A stretch of 64,000 bases of DNA from the NCBI RefSeq assembly GCF_002443255.2, contig NW_019211456.1:45403955-45467954 (forward strand), given 5' to 3'. The notes under the pieces were generated by a model, which was given only the letters and a program-made list of their open reading frames with translations, searched no databases and was not told the origin of the DNA. Source of the DNA: Varroa destructor. Taxonomy: Eukaryota; Arthropoda; Arachnida; Mesostigmata; Varroidae. The stretch's first letter is position 1; the number at the start of each line of letters is the position of its first letter. Shown in pieces: positions 1-13,500 of the stretch. The translations under genes were made by a program, and so were the position numbers.

Positions 1-2301
1 ATTTCATCGATCTATAACGTATTGGTTAACCTATTATAAATTTATGATTGGTACACAGACCATGCGGCTGTAACAGTATGGTCCACAACAACAGACAGAT
101 AGAGTCCACGTACAAAATACTGCAGCTTGTTATTATATGCTATGTTACTTGATCAAATACAGAACCTGCAATTAATTCTCATATCTACATTAATAATATT
201 ATAACATATAGTATAACGACAACAGTCGCGATATAGATTATCTTGATGAGGATTAAACAATAATTTTTCAAGTCGGTTGCGTATATATAAGTAGTAAAAA
301 TCATTGTAGGCATCAAAACTCAGATGTCAAATGTAGGTGAAATAATGATATAGATGTAATTCTTACCCGTATGCAAAATGGCCGATCTCCTCTCTTTCTC
401 TCTCTCTTTTTCTCTTCAGTCGATCTATTTTTCACAAACGTTCGTCATTCGAGGTTGTTCGTGGTTATCGAATCCATGCGTTCCTTTTACCTACGACCAC
501 CTCTATAGGAAACACTTACCATCGATGGTTACTTTGACGACATGCTGATATCGATCAAACTTCTAGAATAGAGTTGCAATTTGCCTGGCAACGCGTGTTG
601 TCATGGCGAGTTGAACGAGAATAACAAACAAGCAATCTATAGATTTTTTTTGTATAATTCACTTCAATGTATTATTAATACGAAAATTAAAAAAAATGTA
701 ATCGAACAAGTTCTAGCTTCTCTGCCTAATCTTCAACGTAATTATAATCATAATCACCGTTACAATAAAGGCCGGTCCTGTGTAGCGTTGCTATATAGCC
801 AATGTTGTCTGTTATCACGAATGTTCTTTTATCTGTTTGCGTCAACAGCCGCCCACCTAGACCGGATAATATATTGCAGGCGGGTAAAAGCTGTATACTT
901 GACAACATATAAAGAGAAATAGGTGCTTATTCGCTTCCGAGATGTGGCGTCTGACTGACTTGCCTCTTCCATCCAAGCAAACTTGCCATCGACCGGCTAG
1001 AAAAAAGAATACTAGAAGCGTTACGAGCTGTAAACGAGAAAAAACTCACCCAAACATTACAGGCTAAACGTTTGTCGAATACTAGAACTGGTAGCTAAGC
1101 CACAACAGCCTTTTCCGATACGTTTCAGAATTTTAGCCGAAGTATATTTGTGTTCATTGACGCAGTTACCACATATAATGAATAATCTCCAGAAGTGGAA
1201 AGTTAATCTAATCCAACCTGAACAGGTCAACTACAATAATTTATTCGACAAATTCACGATCCACTTCCAGCTGATTAGTTGATCCGTAGTTGTACTGAAA
1301 AACTTGTTGCCAGTATGTCTTTCTTGTCAACTTTTATTACAACAAAATCAATTTAAATATGATGTTGCTGTTAAGGTTATGAGAAGATAGCAGGTTTTGT
1401 CGATCAACAATACCTAACAATTGGTGAGGCTTTTATCTGAGACTTTATAGATGAAGTTTGTGTGACCCAATCGTATGACTAACATTGGATTAATGTGATT
1501 CATGTATACATGCAGGTAAGCCTGGGCGCCCTCTCTTGCCGAGTACTTCATTCTTGCTAGTTCCATTAAAACCATCACAGCTATATTCGATGAGCTGACC
1601 TGAAAAACGGAAAGTGAATGATACAGGTGCTTATAGGTTACGTATCTCTCATTTAGGCTTGCCTTTTTTCGATCAGCTAAGGTCTTGCAGAGGATGTCTG
1701 ACCTACTTCTTTGTTCCGTACCGGCAGCGTTGATACCAAAGAAATAACAACACATTTTAAAAATGTCCTCTTTTCTCCCAAAGATTTTTATTCTATTTTT
1801 CATCGACAATTGCCCGACATGACCTATCAAAAGAATAGCAAAGTCCAGTATGTTTACTGCTCGCTTTCAAGAATCAAGCCTTAACATTTTAGTTGGAGAG
1901 CGCTTATGTTGTATGAAATATCAAGGCTGCCGTCTCTTTATATTATCTCTTGCGAGAATTGCATGTAAGCTTTTAGATTTTAAAGGTATACAGTCATATA
2001 ATAAAACTATTACCAGTTAGTTCTGAACATTTTTTTTTTACTATTTATAGACTGCAGATTTGTTTGAAGCTTGAAGAAGTCTAAATAGGCAGATAGCGTT
2101 TCCTCGATGCTATAATAAAAACAAATAAATGCGCGACCCTTACGTTTATTTGCATATATGTATAATGTATTAACATTTCACTTTTGTCTTCATTATAGCC
2201 TTTGAAGTATCCAAAGCGGGGAACGGATTGAAAAGAAAAACCTAAATCTTTCAGTACGATCGGTCCCGTTTCACTGCTAATTTCATTTCGTTGTACCTTA
2301 C
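1..2301. other. No recognised gene
   Basis: AT-rich DNA. A pyrimidine tract of CT repeats at 388-419 ends in CAG and looks like a plus-strand splice acceptor, but no exon can be named after it. A minus-strand acceptor-like site sits at 1600-1615 (see the candidate exon at 2.3 kb). Confidence 0.5.
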
Positions 2302-2398
2302 CTGTCCGCTTCAGCAGCGATAGTATCGAAACGGTCACCAAGGGCCTTGATGACAAGCAGTGACGTTTCACAGACCAAAGTGCAAGATTTTTCAACAT
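2302..2398 (-). CDS. Possible first coding exon of an unrecognised gene
   Basis: ATG at 2398 opens 32 codons that end at a strong donor, GGACAG/GTAAGG. The product (MLKNLALWSVKRHCLSS and on) is rich in Lys, Arg, Leu and Ser and has no acidic residue, as in mitochondrial presequences or short signal anchors. A leftward acceptor with a pyrimidine tract (CGTTTTTCAG, exon start 1599) would continue in phase for about 36 codons (GQLIEYSCDGFNGT, then GKRGRPGLP) before a stop. No family was recognised and the Kozak context is weak. This is a candidate only. Confidence 0.22.
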
Positions 2399-2732
2399 TC
2401 GAACCCTGTTTCTTCTACCTATTCCAGTTTATGGCTTGCTCTCTCTTTTCGTTGCAGGGATACTGATAGCCGCACAGCAATCATCGCATTAGCAGCCGAA
2501 GCGCCTGTGTGTGCTTGCCATTATTTATCTATGTGGCCGTGTCCGTTTGGACAGCTGGCCATGCGTGTTCACATATGTGTCCAGTTGGCATTTGGTTTCA
2601 TGCAATAGCTACATTCGTAAAGCTCGTTTGCCAGTTACGCACGGCGTGCGCGCATCGAATCGCTCACAAGTTCACCTTTGGTTAGTCTGCTGCGTCACAG
2701 CCGAGCGCCAACTCTGTGACAAACACCAGGTG

Positions 2733-2781
2733 GCAGCAGCAGCAGCAGCAGTAGCGACAACAACCACAACAATAACAACAC
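2733..2781. repeat. (CAG)n followed by CAA-rich tract
   Basis: Six CAG units, then CAA/CAC/AAC triplets; no supported coding frame. Confidence 0.85.
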
Positions 2782-4510
2782 AGTGTCATCGTCTGTCTGT
2801 ATCCATTTGCAGTTTTTGTTGCTGCTGCCGCTGTTGTTTTGGCCGCTGCAGGTGGGAGATAACTATCGTTGTTGACTCGTCACATCATTGTCTCACATGG
2901 CATTGTCATTCATTTTGAAGACCGTTACACGCCGTGCTTTTACTTCTTTGCGATCCGAAACATCATGTTCATCACGACCATTAGCATCCCAATTATGATT
3001 ACTATCCATAGCTCAAAAACGATACCTGGGTCTGTTAATGCTGCCGCCACCGCCGCCGCGACCGCTACTTTCGCAGTACAAAAATGTACTACGTAATATC
3101 TGTAGCTTAAATGGGTTTGTATATGTGCGTGAAGTTGCGCGTGCCTGTGGACGAATGCCTTATGTAGAGCTCACTTTCCTCTTGAACCTATCAGCATGTT
3201 TGTGGCAACGACATCTGAGTAGCAATTGAATCGTACAATTGAAATGACAATACTGCCGATTCTCTCACACATTAGTACACAGGCAATACCCACTCAGATC
3301 GATAATACGTAGACGTTAGCACGTTAGTACCTGCCTACGTAGTGACTGTTTTCTTTTTAAAAGGATTTGAGTAATACCGTTTACAACCAGAGCAGAGCCC
3401 ATTTTACGGTAGCCGAACGTGAAATTTTGCCCAAACGGCTGGGCTCCATCGAGACCACTACGAACCAATTCTCAGCTTCCCCTTTATGTTTCACTCCGGT
3501 ACCTCGGGTCTTCTTCTAACAGAACTATGGGTTGGTGGGTGAGAAAGGCAAGTGCTTATCAGATTGAATGTCTAGGGGTCAACCATCAGGTTTTCTACCG
3601 CAATAAATGCGCTGTGTCCCACACGGAGTGTATCTCCATGTTTCTTGTGAATCAGATATTAATTTCTTCCTGTAGATATTTGGTCCTCCTTAGTCGACCG
3701 GAGTGCCCCGGTAGCCGTCATTGCCCCAAACTGCCACCTACTTGTCGTAGCAACAGTAACTATTGTTCAATAGCATGCGCTACGAAGTGCCAGTATATTT
3801 TCCCCTCTACCCTCGCACTTACAACTATTGTTGTTAGCGCTTCCGTCGCTGGCAGCGGCGTTGCGTTTGTCGTCGTCATCATTGTTGTGGTCGCTGATCT
3901 TACCACTGGCGTTATCACCATTATAGAAAGGAGAAAATGTTCAAAAGTTAGTGATAGGTGTTGAGTCGTCGTTATCGTTGTGGGTTTGGATGGGTAAAAT
4001 GGCAGGAAGTGGCAGCGCAACAGGGTCGATAGCTGACGGTGACGCCCGCGCGGGCGGCGAACAGGCGGGTGGGCCTACCGTTGTTTGCTGATTTCGCATA
4101 GGAGAAGAAATGCGAGAAAGAAGAACAGGGGGCTGTGGACGGGGAGGCGGGGGAACTAATACAAATCGCCATGACGACGACGACATTTACGTCGTCGCTG
4201 CCGCGGACGCCGCCGCTGCCGAAAAGAGACTGGGGCGCCAGCAACCTATCGACATAACAGTTGTTCAAACAGTCGACGAGCCAACGAAAAAACCACAAAC
4301 GAATACATCTATTATACAACCGCCGAAAGTTGGTTCCCCAACAAACGCTGCCCGATGAAAGTCGCTATTACGACTATGCAATTGACATCACAAATGTCCG
4401 TAAACTTTTATTTAAAGAGATGAGTGAAAAGGAGGTAGTTCGGCAGAGCCGTCCATTAGAGGTGAAATCGTGCCGTCGCGTCGAAGATGCCTGAAACGGA
4501 TACGCGATTA

Positions 4511-4530
4511 CAGCAGCAGCAGCAGCAGCA
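4511..4530. repeat. (CAG)n tract
   Basis: Six CAG units then CAACAG, not in a supported coding frame. Confidence 0.9.
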
Positions 4531-7500
4531 ACAGCACATGACGCGAAGACACGCTTCTAGGACTTTTTCCTTTAGACAGTATAAACATCAAGCACAATAC
4601 CGACGGCGGTACATGGTATGAACAGCTTAATCTCGAACAGTTAGAAGCGCATATCTATCTGCGGTAAATAACTAGTCTACACGTAGTGGGTTCAACTCCA
4701 TTGCTACCTAAATACTACTTCGTCTTTCCTTGTGACCACCACAACCGTTACCGTATTCCTCGCCGAAAGGATCATCGTTATAAAACGTCCTGTCCATGCA
4801 AGGCCCGACACCTCTTCAAAACAAAATAAGACTGGCATTTCCAAATATTATTTTCATCAATTTATATTTGTTGACCTTCATTATTTGCTTGTTTCGAGAT
4901 CGTGGCTTCAGTCAGGTTCACTTTTTCTTAGTTGCCAAACCAGTGATACGATAAAACGTGCGATCTTTGTGTTTCATTTTTAATCACTACCTAAGTGCTT
5001 GTTATCATCACTAGGCACAGCAGCCCGTTAGGGATCATGACCGCCTGTTATTTTTCACCAAACTAGTTGTAAAGATAACAGTTAACTATTAATATCTCTA
5101 ATGGCACTGGTGTATGATTAGTCGCTTTCTTTTACAGTGTTGCTACATAGGACAGACCTGTCAAACCGCCTCAGGTATCGCATATCGCGAAGCGGCACTT
5201 ATATACACATACGGCGTATACATTTATGTATATGAAGCCGCGGGAGGAAGATGTATGGTTCGTTCGTTGCCCCTCGTATTCCCATTCGATTGTTGCAGCG
5301 GCGGCGGCGGCGGCTATAGCTGCACTGAGGCAAACTGTTATACTACAGTATGAGGGTAACGACGACCCTCGACCCTTCGGTAACGTACTGTTACCCATGA
5401 AATGCCATGACTTTTAGCAAATCCATACAGCATTCAGATCAAGCGTTTATTGGCCATCGCTTCACTGCGTAAGTGCTGTTGCGGACGTTAGCTAGCGTCA
5501 AACGAATCAGCGATTGGCCGTACTATATATACACAAATATATAGTTTTCCAGGTGGTGATATATATAGCAGTGCTTGTATGTACTACGTAGCTAGAATTC
5601 CCGACAGTAGCAATTAAAATCAAATCAAATACTGTCGTATTTGATACAACAACGCATTACTGACAACCACCGTTACTAGGTGCATCTTATGATCGTAGTG
5701 ATGAACCACTGATGCCTCTATCAAGGGCTTATATGTATAGATGCGAGAATGTTTAAGCTAAATTTTTCATGTCCAAATCCGCTGCATAACTAAAAATGCT
5801 GTCGGACGATATTTGCCCAAAGCGGCTTTTCGCTACAAACGCACGCCGCGATAGATAAATAATCAACCAATTCAATTTTCGTAATTTATATTAACTAACT
5901 TGTCTAAATGCATTCTGCGGCGCCGAATCACTGAAATACGATTGTGTTATTGACTCTTAATAAAACTTGCATCTTATAAGCTAAACATATATGAGGTAAA
6001 CAAGAAAGGTAGTTAGCGATTTTTAATCACTATATCTGGTCGTTGTAGCAGATTTTTATTGATGTCGATAGGCAGTACTTGCCATAAACTCAGGATTTTT
6101 GGCTTCTCAACCCCGAGCAGCGCTCAAAGTAAAACTAACGAAGCTATCTTCGTTAACATCGTCAGCTATCTTACAACGGCTGCACGTTAGCTAGTATTGT
6201 AATTTTAGGGCTCGATGTTTCTCCAGTGTGAACCAGAAAGATTGCGTTAATTTTGACCAAAGCGTCTTCTGAAATGGGGCATGCATTTTATCTCAGTTAT
6301 CGTACTGCAAAGTTGCACGTCAACACGCGATCAAAAAAAAAGTACAAGTATTTTTAATGCCAAAATGTATTTCTTGGTCAAGTGGATCGTAATTGGTTCC
6401 TTGTTGACACGCCTCATGGTATAAGATAGCAGCGAATATCTTTTAGCCCAATCGAATCCATTACAGAAGTGGGGCTACGTATCTAGAGAAAGACTCTGCA
6501 CTAAAAATTTGCCATTTCGGGGCTTACCCAGGGCTAGAGTTAAAAGACCTTTTGAAATGCCTGTAGTGAAGTGAATTGCGGGTCAGTTAAAATGTCTATG
6601 TATGGAAATGTTTGCCCATTGAGACCTACCTGCAATAAGGCCTGTATATAATGATTTCTTCTGTTTCATTCGTCTTTTTGTTTCTATCAGATAACCTAAT
6701 TACGATTTATATCACAAAACGGTATTCGGCAGACAAAATTATCACACGGTCTGATTTATTTGAAAAAAACAGACACCATTTCCACTAGGTCAACGCAAGA
6801 CCAATAAATGTCAAGTTAAGTGTCACGTTTATCCATGACTTAATATTTCAAGACATAGGATTGTACCATTGTGTTGTTCGCTGCTGCCACTGTAAGAGGA
6901 AAGCCATACAATGCTATATTGTTTACGTATGCCGTTCACGCTTCGTGTGCTAGATAACCCGTGATGAATAAGCAAACAGCCTACCATAATCAAGTCATAA
7001 CGTCTAGCGAGGTTACATTCTGTCATCAAATAAACTGTGCCTACCCAAAAAAGCAAAACCTTACTTCTGTTAATGCCATCCCCTCAAGGTCTAACGGAGA
7101 TGGAGCTATTGCTTGTTACCCAATCGTTTGTATTCGATATCTTGATATGAATAACATCCAGCTCTCGTACAGTAATCCTCTGATTCCTATTCACTCTTTG
7201 CTGTAGGCGGCGTTCGTCCGCCAGGGTTACCTGATCACATTAATCTACGCGGTCCCGGATGGCGTGGAGTGGCTTGACAGGATACTGACCTGCATCATGT
7301 CAGCGAGTCTGTGTAGATCATTTCTACATTAGAGTAAGCTCCTAAGTGGAATAAAAGTGTTCAATAGTCTCGATAGTTTTATAGTGCTACAGTTAGATGA
7401 GTGCAGCCTCTACTTTCGACATAGCAAACTTGCAATCCTATGGTTTATAATCATTGCACTGCCTCAGTGATTCATCTGATGGTAAACGGTTGCGATGGAC

Positions 7501-7531
7501 CGCAGTAAATTCTGCGACGATGCGACGCAGT

Positions 7532-7538
<7 letters not shown>

Positions 7539-7564
<26 letters not shown>
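7539..7564. repeat. (AT)n microsatellite
   Basis: Thirteen AT units in intergenic DNA. Confidence 0.95.
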
Positions 7565-10258
7565 GAGAATTTGTTAACTTTGAACTATGGCAGACTCTTT
7601 TTCACAGGGAAGAGTGTACATAATAGGAAGGACAAGCGCACAAGCAGGTGGCAACTAGCCTCCTATCAATTATAATTATAAAGTTTACTCTACAAACGTT
7701 TTCTTGTGCAGTGCATAATAAGTTTACCGCACCTCAGTTATGATGCTGTTAACAACTACTTATCAAGTGCTTTCCCTTGTTTTGGAAAATACGACATGTA
7801 TTAATGCTCTATTTTTTGAAAACGTATCTGGTTCACGAAGATAGCTCGTCAGGAGAGGTCAAAAAAGTCTGCCTTTCTAGAAATGTCCGACATTTTGCGC
7901 TAATTCGTAATACTCACAGTAACTGCACTGTTAACTAGGCTGTTCAAAATTCATAGTTGCGCCAATATTTGTGGCTCAACGTGCAGTAGAACCATGCGAA
8001 CTATGAACTACCGAATGACGTTAATTAGAAGCGGTGTTACGATATCGCGGCCCTTGTTGTTTATCAGCGTAACAACAAAATTGTAACATAATCACTAGAA
8101 ATCAAGTATTAAAACAGAATTCGCGCGTGCTTTTCCAGCCCAGTTTTTACTTTTCTTTCTGATGGTTGTTCTCGGTGGCTGTACCTAATCTATATAGTTT
8201 TTAGCGCTATTTTCATTAAAAAACTGAATCGCTTAACTTCTTTATTTGTTAACAATAACAAAGTGCATAGCAACAATTTAGCTGACGCTGGGGTCGCTGT
8301 TTTGAAAAGAAACCAGTCACCGACCAGCACTAAACCCCTAGAATACAGTGTTGAGCAGTCAGCGTTAGTTGGTAGCCGCTTGATAGTCAGCAGTTAGCGA
8401 CAGTTGCCGGTCGACATTTGTTGGTTTGTCGTTGATAAAAAGTCAAGTAGCAACAAACATCGCCACTGCCGGGGCCTCTGAAGTTGTCAGTCAGCCACGG
8501 AAACGCACACAGAGACAGGCACGCATTAGCAGGCAACCAAAAGGCCGTACAGAAAATACAATGAAGAACTTCGCGCCTGAGGCTTTTACCAGGACGACAA
8601 CAACACACGTCTTGAGCGCCACCAATACGACGAGCAGTAGCAAAAAGATAACGATAGCGGACGTTATCAGCTTGACAAGCGGTGAATAAACAACAGTTGC
8701 TTACAGCTGTTTTTTGGTTAGCAAAATAGGTGGGGGGACAGCGTAAACCAGTTCTACAATGAGGCCACAGGCTTCAGCATTGGTAGCGGGCCAGTCAGCA
8801 GTTGCTGTTGGGGCAAAGGAGGCTCCTGCGGTTTCTTTAGGAGGATGGAGTGGGGGTAGGGTAACCATGATAGCCTCGATGATGGTAAAAGTTGACAACA
8901 TGCAGCAATCGCTGTCACCAGTCATCACAACGAAAGGCTGTACAGGCAATAACAGCGTCCACAGATATTTACAGCGGTTCTATAACATTTTAACAACATT
9001 ACGTTAACTGCAATAACACGATATTCGATCATGGCCGTAGGGATTATCAGGTATATAATATAGGGATAATGTTTTGCGCTAGGTTGATGATCGCGCATCA
9101 GCCAAATATGGATGATATGTACTAGACAATCTGTCTGAATGGAGAAGATTACTTTCTAATAAGTAGCACGCAGCATATAGCCCCAGCATTTAAACAAATC
9201 TAATTCATCTCTGTGTTCTGGTTTGTTTGCAACTGCTGAAGAAAATTTGTTTTGAAGGCATTAATGATAGAAGCCCCACACAGGGTGGCAGTAGAAATAG
9301 CGACCAGCGGTTGCGTCTCGCAATTACACATAGGGCACATATGAGTGACGACATTTTGAAATAGCATTTTCTCGTTCAGTAGTTCATCATATAAAATTTC
9401 TTATTGGGGCTGTCAAAAACACAGACGACCGATGCAAATAGATTATTTTTGTGCCGAATATGTAAAAGCTTGGAGTACTACTTTGGTTGAATTGGTGACA
9501 TGAGAAAGTACGTTTAAATTTATGGATACGTTGATTTGCATGACGGGCCAATACGACGAATAGATTGGTAATCCTTCTGGATGACTATGTTTTGCAATGA
9601 TGAAGGTTCGTGCACGTGAGGGAGAAGACGTGTCGTTATCAGAAGTGGTCAGTTTCAGATAATGTTCTTCTTAGAAAGAAAATAGAATTCTTCTTCGAAA
9701 ATAATAAAAAATTCTTAGAAATAGGCGATTGGTAAAAAACCTGTACAAAGGCTCCATACGTCAATTGTCAGACGCATTCGGCTGCCTGTTATGCCTAACG
9801 AAGCAAATTAAATACAAGTTTGACATAACGCACGTATATTTCCACAGCGATGGAACTCATAAATTATAAGTATTACCCTATACGGTTCTCAACATTAGCT
9901 GTGCCTATCATACGTACACATACAGGTGTCTGATCATTAATTCGAGTAGCGATCTGAACGAAGGTCGTTTTCTTACACATTTTTTACACCCGCAATGATT
10001 ATTCTGATCCTGCACTACTCTGTTGTAGCTCTTGAATGGCGTTTCAACGTTATCTACATAATTAGTTCAAGACTGTTTCACCAAATAATTCGGGCTTTCA
10101 AACTATAGTTCAGCTTAGTGCATGTCCATACCTGTATCACACTATACGCAAACGCGGCGCGCACGGCGGCCATTGCGCGTCTGCCAGGGTTGCAACCGCA
10201 GAGATTTTTACATTTGCTCCATTCCATCCGTGCCCCACCGACTCTTTCGTTCTTGTCC

Positions 10259-10535
10259 TTAAAACTCGATGAGCGATAACCTCTTTTTGTATTCATCAAT
10301 GCTCGCGTACGTTATTCGCTCGCCGCTGCTACTGTGCACTGCCTCAACAGTTCCGTCTGATTCATGTTCCGGTCCACTGCCTACGAGCGTGATTAGCATC
10401 TTTGCTCTATTTGGGCTTGCGATATATCGCCGGTGCATGGTTATCAGGTCTGTTTTAGTTAGAACACTCGCGGCAATGGCTTCCATCTCCGTTCGATTGA
10501 ATAGCAAGCTGCCCTCAAAGATCTCGTTGGTATAC
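10259..10535 (-). CDS. M16A protease last coding exon and stop
   Basis: The exon is 277 nt including TAA at 10261-10259. The acceptor is TCTTTACAG. A split AGG codon (Arg) joins exon 3. The product RYTNEIFEGSLLFNR to the C-terminal EYKKRLSLIEF parallels the IDE end (KYWGEIISQQYNFDR to EFKRGLPLFP). It lies 5.7 kb from exon 3. Confidence 0.88.
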
Positions 10536-13500
10536 CTGTAAAGATAAGAATCGAAATAGCTTATCAGAATTACTTTGTCCTCCTATCGCAATTTAAAATT
10601 CATTGTGATATCGGTTAGATGTCATGGATTTCAGTCAACCCAAGATATAAAGGTTACTCGTATATAACTTAGCGCCCCTGTAAACTATTTCTATTAGCTT
10701 GCAGCAATGTAACCCAACTGAACGATCCGCACACCTGTAGATCTGCGTGGGCCTGTAGTAACATTTATGGATCATCCTATTGCTAGCTAGCAGCGTTTGG
10801 ATTTTCCGTGGGGCTGTTTAACTTGAAACAATGAGTTACTTCAACATAACTTAGTTTCGTAAAGGTCTTCGCCTCGTAAGACGTATACTGTACTTTAACA
10901 ATGGGATATTTATTGTGCAATATACGAACTAAAGTTTTATTGCACAAGCAGAATGAACTCAATCGTTTGGAATTGTACCGAAGAGAGTATCTTTCAATGC
11001 AGAGAACAGCTACCGATTGTACGCTCAGGTACAATAATACAGCCCCACGTTTAGACTGTAGACCTGCATGGGCAGACTAATGATCACTTATAGGCATAGT
11101 TAGGGTATTGAGTTAACATCAGTTGAATCGATAAAAAAGTACGGACGGGAATGAAAGTCATACAAATTACATAAAAACTACACTGATTTTCGAATAAAAC
11201 AGTATTAATCCTGTTGCATTGATGTTTAACAGCGCTCGTATTGTGCGGTATCAACTGCTAAGTAATAAATACGAGTATTCACCTTGATAAAGCAATGCAG
11301 CCTAAGTTAGGTTCAATACGAGTTACGAAAACGACGAGATAAGACTTTCATTAAGTATTTAATGAAGATAACACGGTTATCATTTAATGATTTCAATGAA
11401 ACAGGCATGCTGTTTTAAATATTCAGCTGATATGCAGAGAGGCCGCAGTCTAAGAAAGTGTAACCATAACGACTGTGAGATAACTGCAACTTGTATCGCA
11501 CATAAGAAGTTTCTATGTGTTGCAAGAAAAGTCCAGCCTACTCAAATAGCTAAGTCCGAGGCCAACTTTGAGCTGATGCGCCCATCCCAAATTTAGTTAA
11601 CTTTCTACTTTTGCTATCGACATTTCACCGACGACTTTATTCGAATAGAGATATATGTCTTATTCGATCGTCATGTCTGTAACGCTATATCTTCAATGTA
11701 TATCTGGAGCAACGAAATGTTACAGGCCACATGCTCTACAGCATACCTTGTATGTCCTAGTAAACGTAAGTCCTCGTCAACAAAAGCGGAAAGTAATAAA
11801 AACATTTTATGAAAGCGAATGTTTATGCAGAAACGACGATCTACATACATATATATATGGCATACAGGCATGTTGCTAAGCATCTTTGATATAATTCATT
11901 AGGTAGAACTTCCGAAAGAATTAGCCAAATACTTTGTATCGCAAGTGAATAAGTTTGTTGATATTATGTTTTCATTTTAAATGTCAGACGCTTAAGCGTG
12001 AATTTCAGTGGCCTGTTGAAGCCGGCGCTCTCGGCGTTTGCGGCTTCACTCGTATCAAATGCCAGAAAGGATCAATGACGAGCGCACGTAATTTTCATAT
12101 TGACGCATATTAAAGTAGTTTAACTAAACCTTAAAATCTATTCTGCCTGTCTGTAAACACTGTTTTCTGCTCTACAAGCAGCATTTATTTCGGAGTTCTC
12201 TCATCAGCTGCCGAATCATTATCTACCGCAATGTAACTTCAATATCTGCAATATGCGTCACGATGAAGATAATTCAAACACAATATTCATAAGATTATTT
12301 TACAGCACTACCGTTCAACGCCGCGACGTCACCCATTTGTTGGAATATTTAAATATGCAATATTTAGTTTAAATAGGTAGGCGCTTGCCGAGACCATATG
12401 AAATTCTGGCTAATTATGAGAACATCATGAAGCAAACGTGTCAAACGAATTTGGTTCAATAGATGCCTAAACAGATAGTTTCAGGCCTATAGAAGCAGGC
12501 AGTAATATGTTGAATTGAAGATTGTGTTTTAATGGCACATCTTCCAATTGGAATAGGCAGAAATTTATCCTACATGCGTTTAGGAGAGCGTTGAGAAGAT
12601 TGCGTTCAATGCGGGAACGAAATCGGCTACGAGCCGCAAAACGATAGCTGCCAATTAGTTTTACATGAGTGTAAGAAATGAAGTAGGAAATCTTCATCAG
12701 GGCAGGTTAGTAGATAAAGTTAATTGCTTTACTTTTAACAGTTAAAGGAAAAAAAACATCACCTTGTGCATAATTCATCACAGTTCATCCATGAGTATAC
12801 AGCAGACAGATGTCTTGTCTCTCCTAAATTTCTCTTAAAGAAACCAATATAAAACTAACAAACATATGAAAGATATGCAGAAGAGCGAGCGATATGTAAT
12901 TTGTAATTCTCGAAGGCGTCAAGAACTGTAATATGTACGAAGAATAAACATTGACTTGTGCTAAAGGTCGTCATTCACGTGCTATGTAGGACGTCGCAAA
13001 TGTCTCCTCTGAGAAACTGCGAACGTTACGACGTTGGCCCGATTTCAAGTTCGCCGACACTTCGACCTTGGCATTTCGATTGTCATTTGCTTCGAAGTAT
13101 ACACACAATAGTCTCTTCGTGGATTTCTTGTTTTTACTGCTTACATCCCCTGTTATTCGCTAAAACAGCAGCTTCGAATATGTACGAAAATGAGCATAGC
13201 AGAAAAAATTGCCCATCTTTAAAAATGGCCATGTAGGAATACGACAAGTCATTAAACACATACAGATCCGAGTTCTTCGAAGCGAGTTACATTTGCCGTA
13301 ATTGTATTGTACGATGCTTTTGAGACTGAAAAGGTACCAGACCACCGGAGTAGACAAGCGTCAATACGACAGTAGCGTTAGCTGACACCCCCTGTATTCA
13401 CCTAATCCGCTAGAATTGTTTGGTTTTTATCAAATCGTCTATGTTCGTGTATTGCATAATGCAAATAGGTGAGTGAGATTATTTTCCTTCGATGCAAGCG

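Larger units (their letters stand above)
2399..10258. other. No recognised gene; CAG/CpG-rich patches; 3' flank of M16 gene
   Basis: Holds CAG and CAA trinucleotide tracts (2,733-2,781 and 4,511-4,530), a CpG-rich patch at about 3,990-4,230 and another moderately GC-rich patch at 8,280-8,990. Open frames there are low-complexity (Thr/Ala/Ser) and mostly lack an ATG. They match no family known to me. The right end is 3' flank of the M16 protease gene. No convincing polyadenylation signal was located. Confidence 0.5.

Noticed and set aside
388..420. Strong pyrimidine tract ending in CAG on the plus strand
   Set aside because: Best explained as a CT-rich simple repeat; no exon with coding character follows.
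4685..4720. GGTTCAACTCC, a perfect tRNA B-box match on the plus strand
   Set aside because: The T-stem does not pair and no A-box or acceptor stem is found upstream.
8426..8689. 87-codon plus-strand open frame rich in Thr, Ser and Lys
   Set aside because: It begins at TTG, has no upstream ATG, and shows no domain or clear splice sites.
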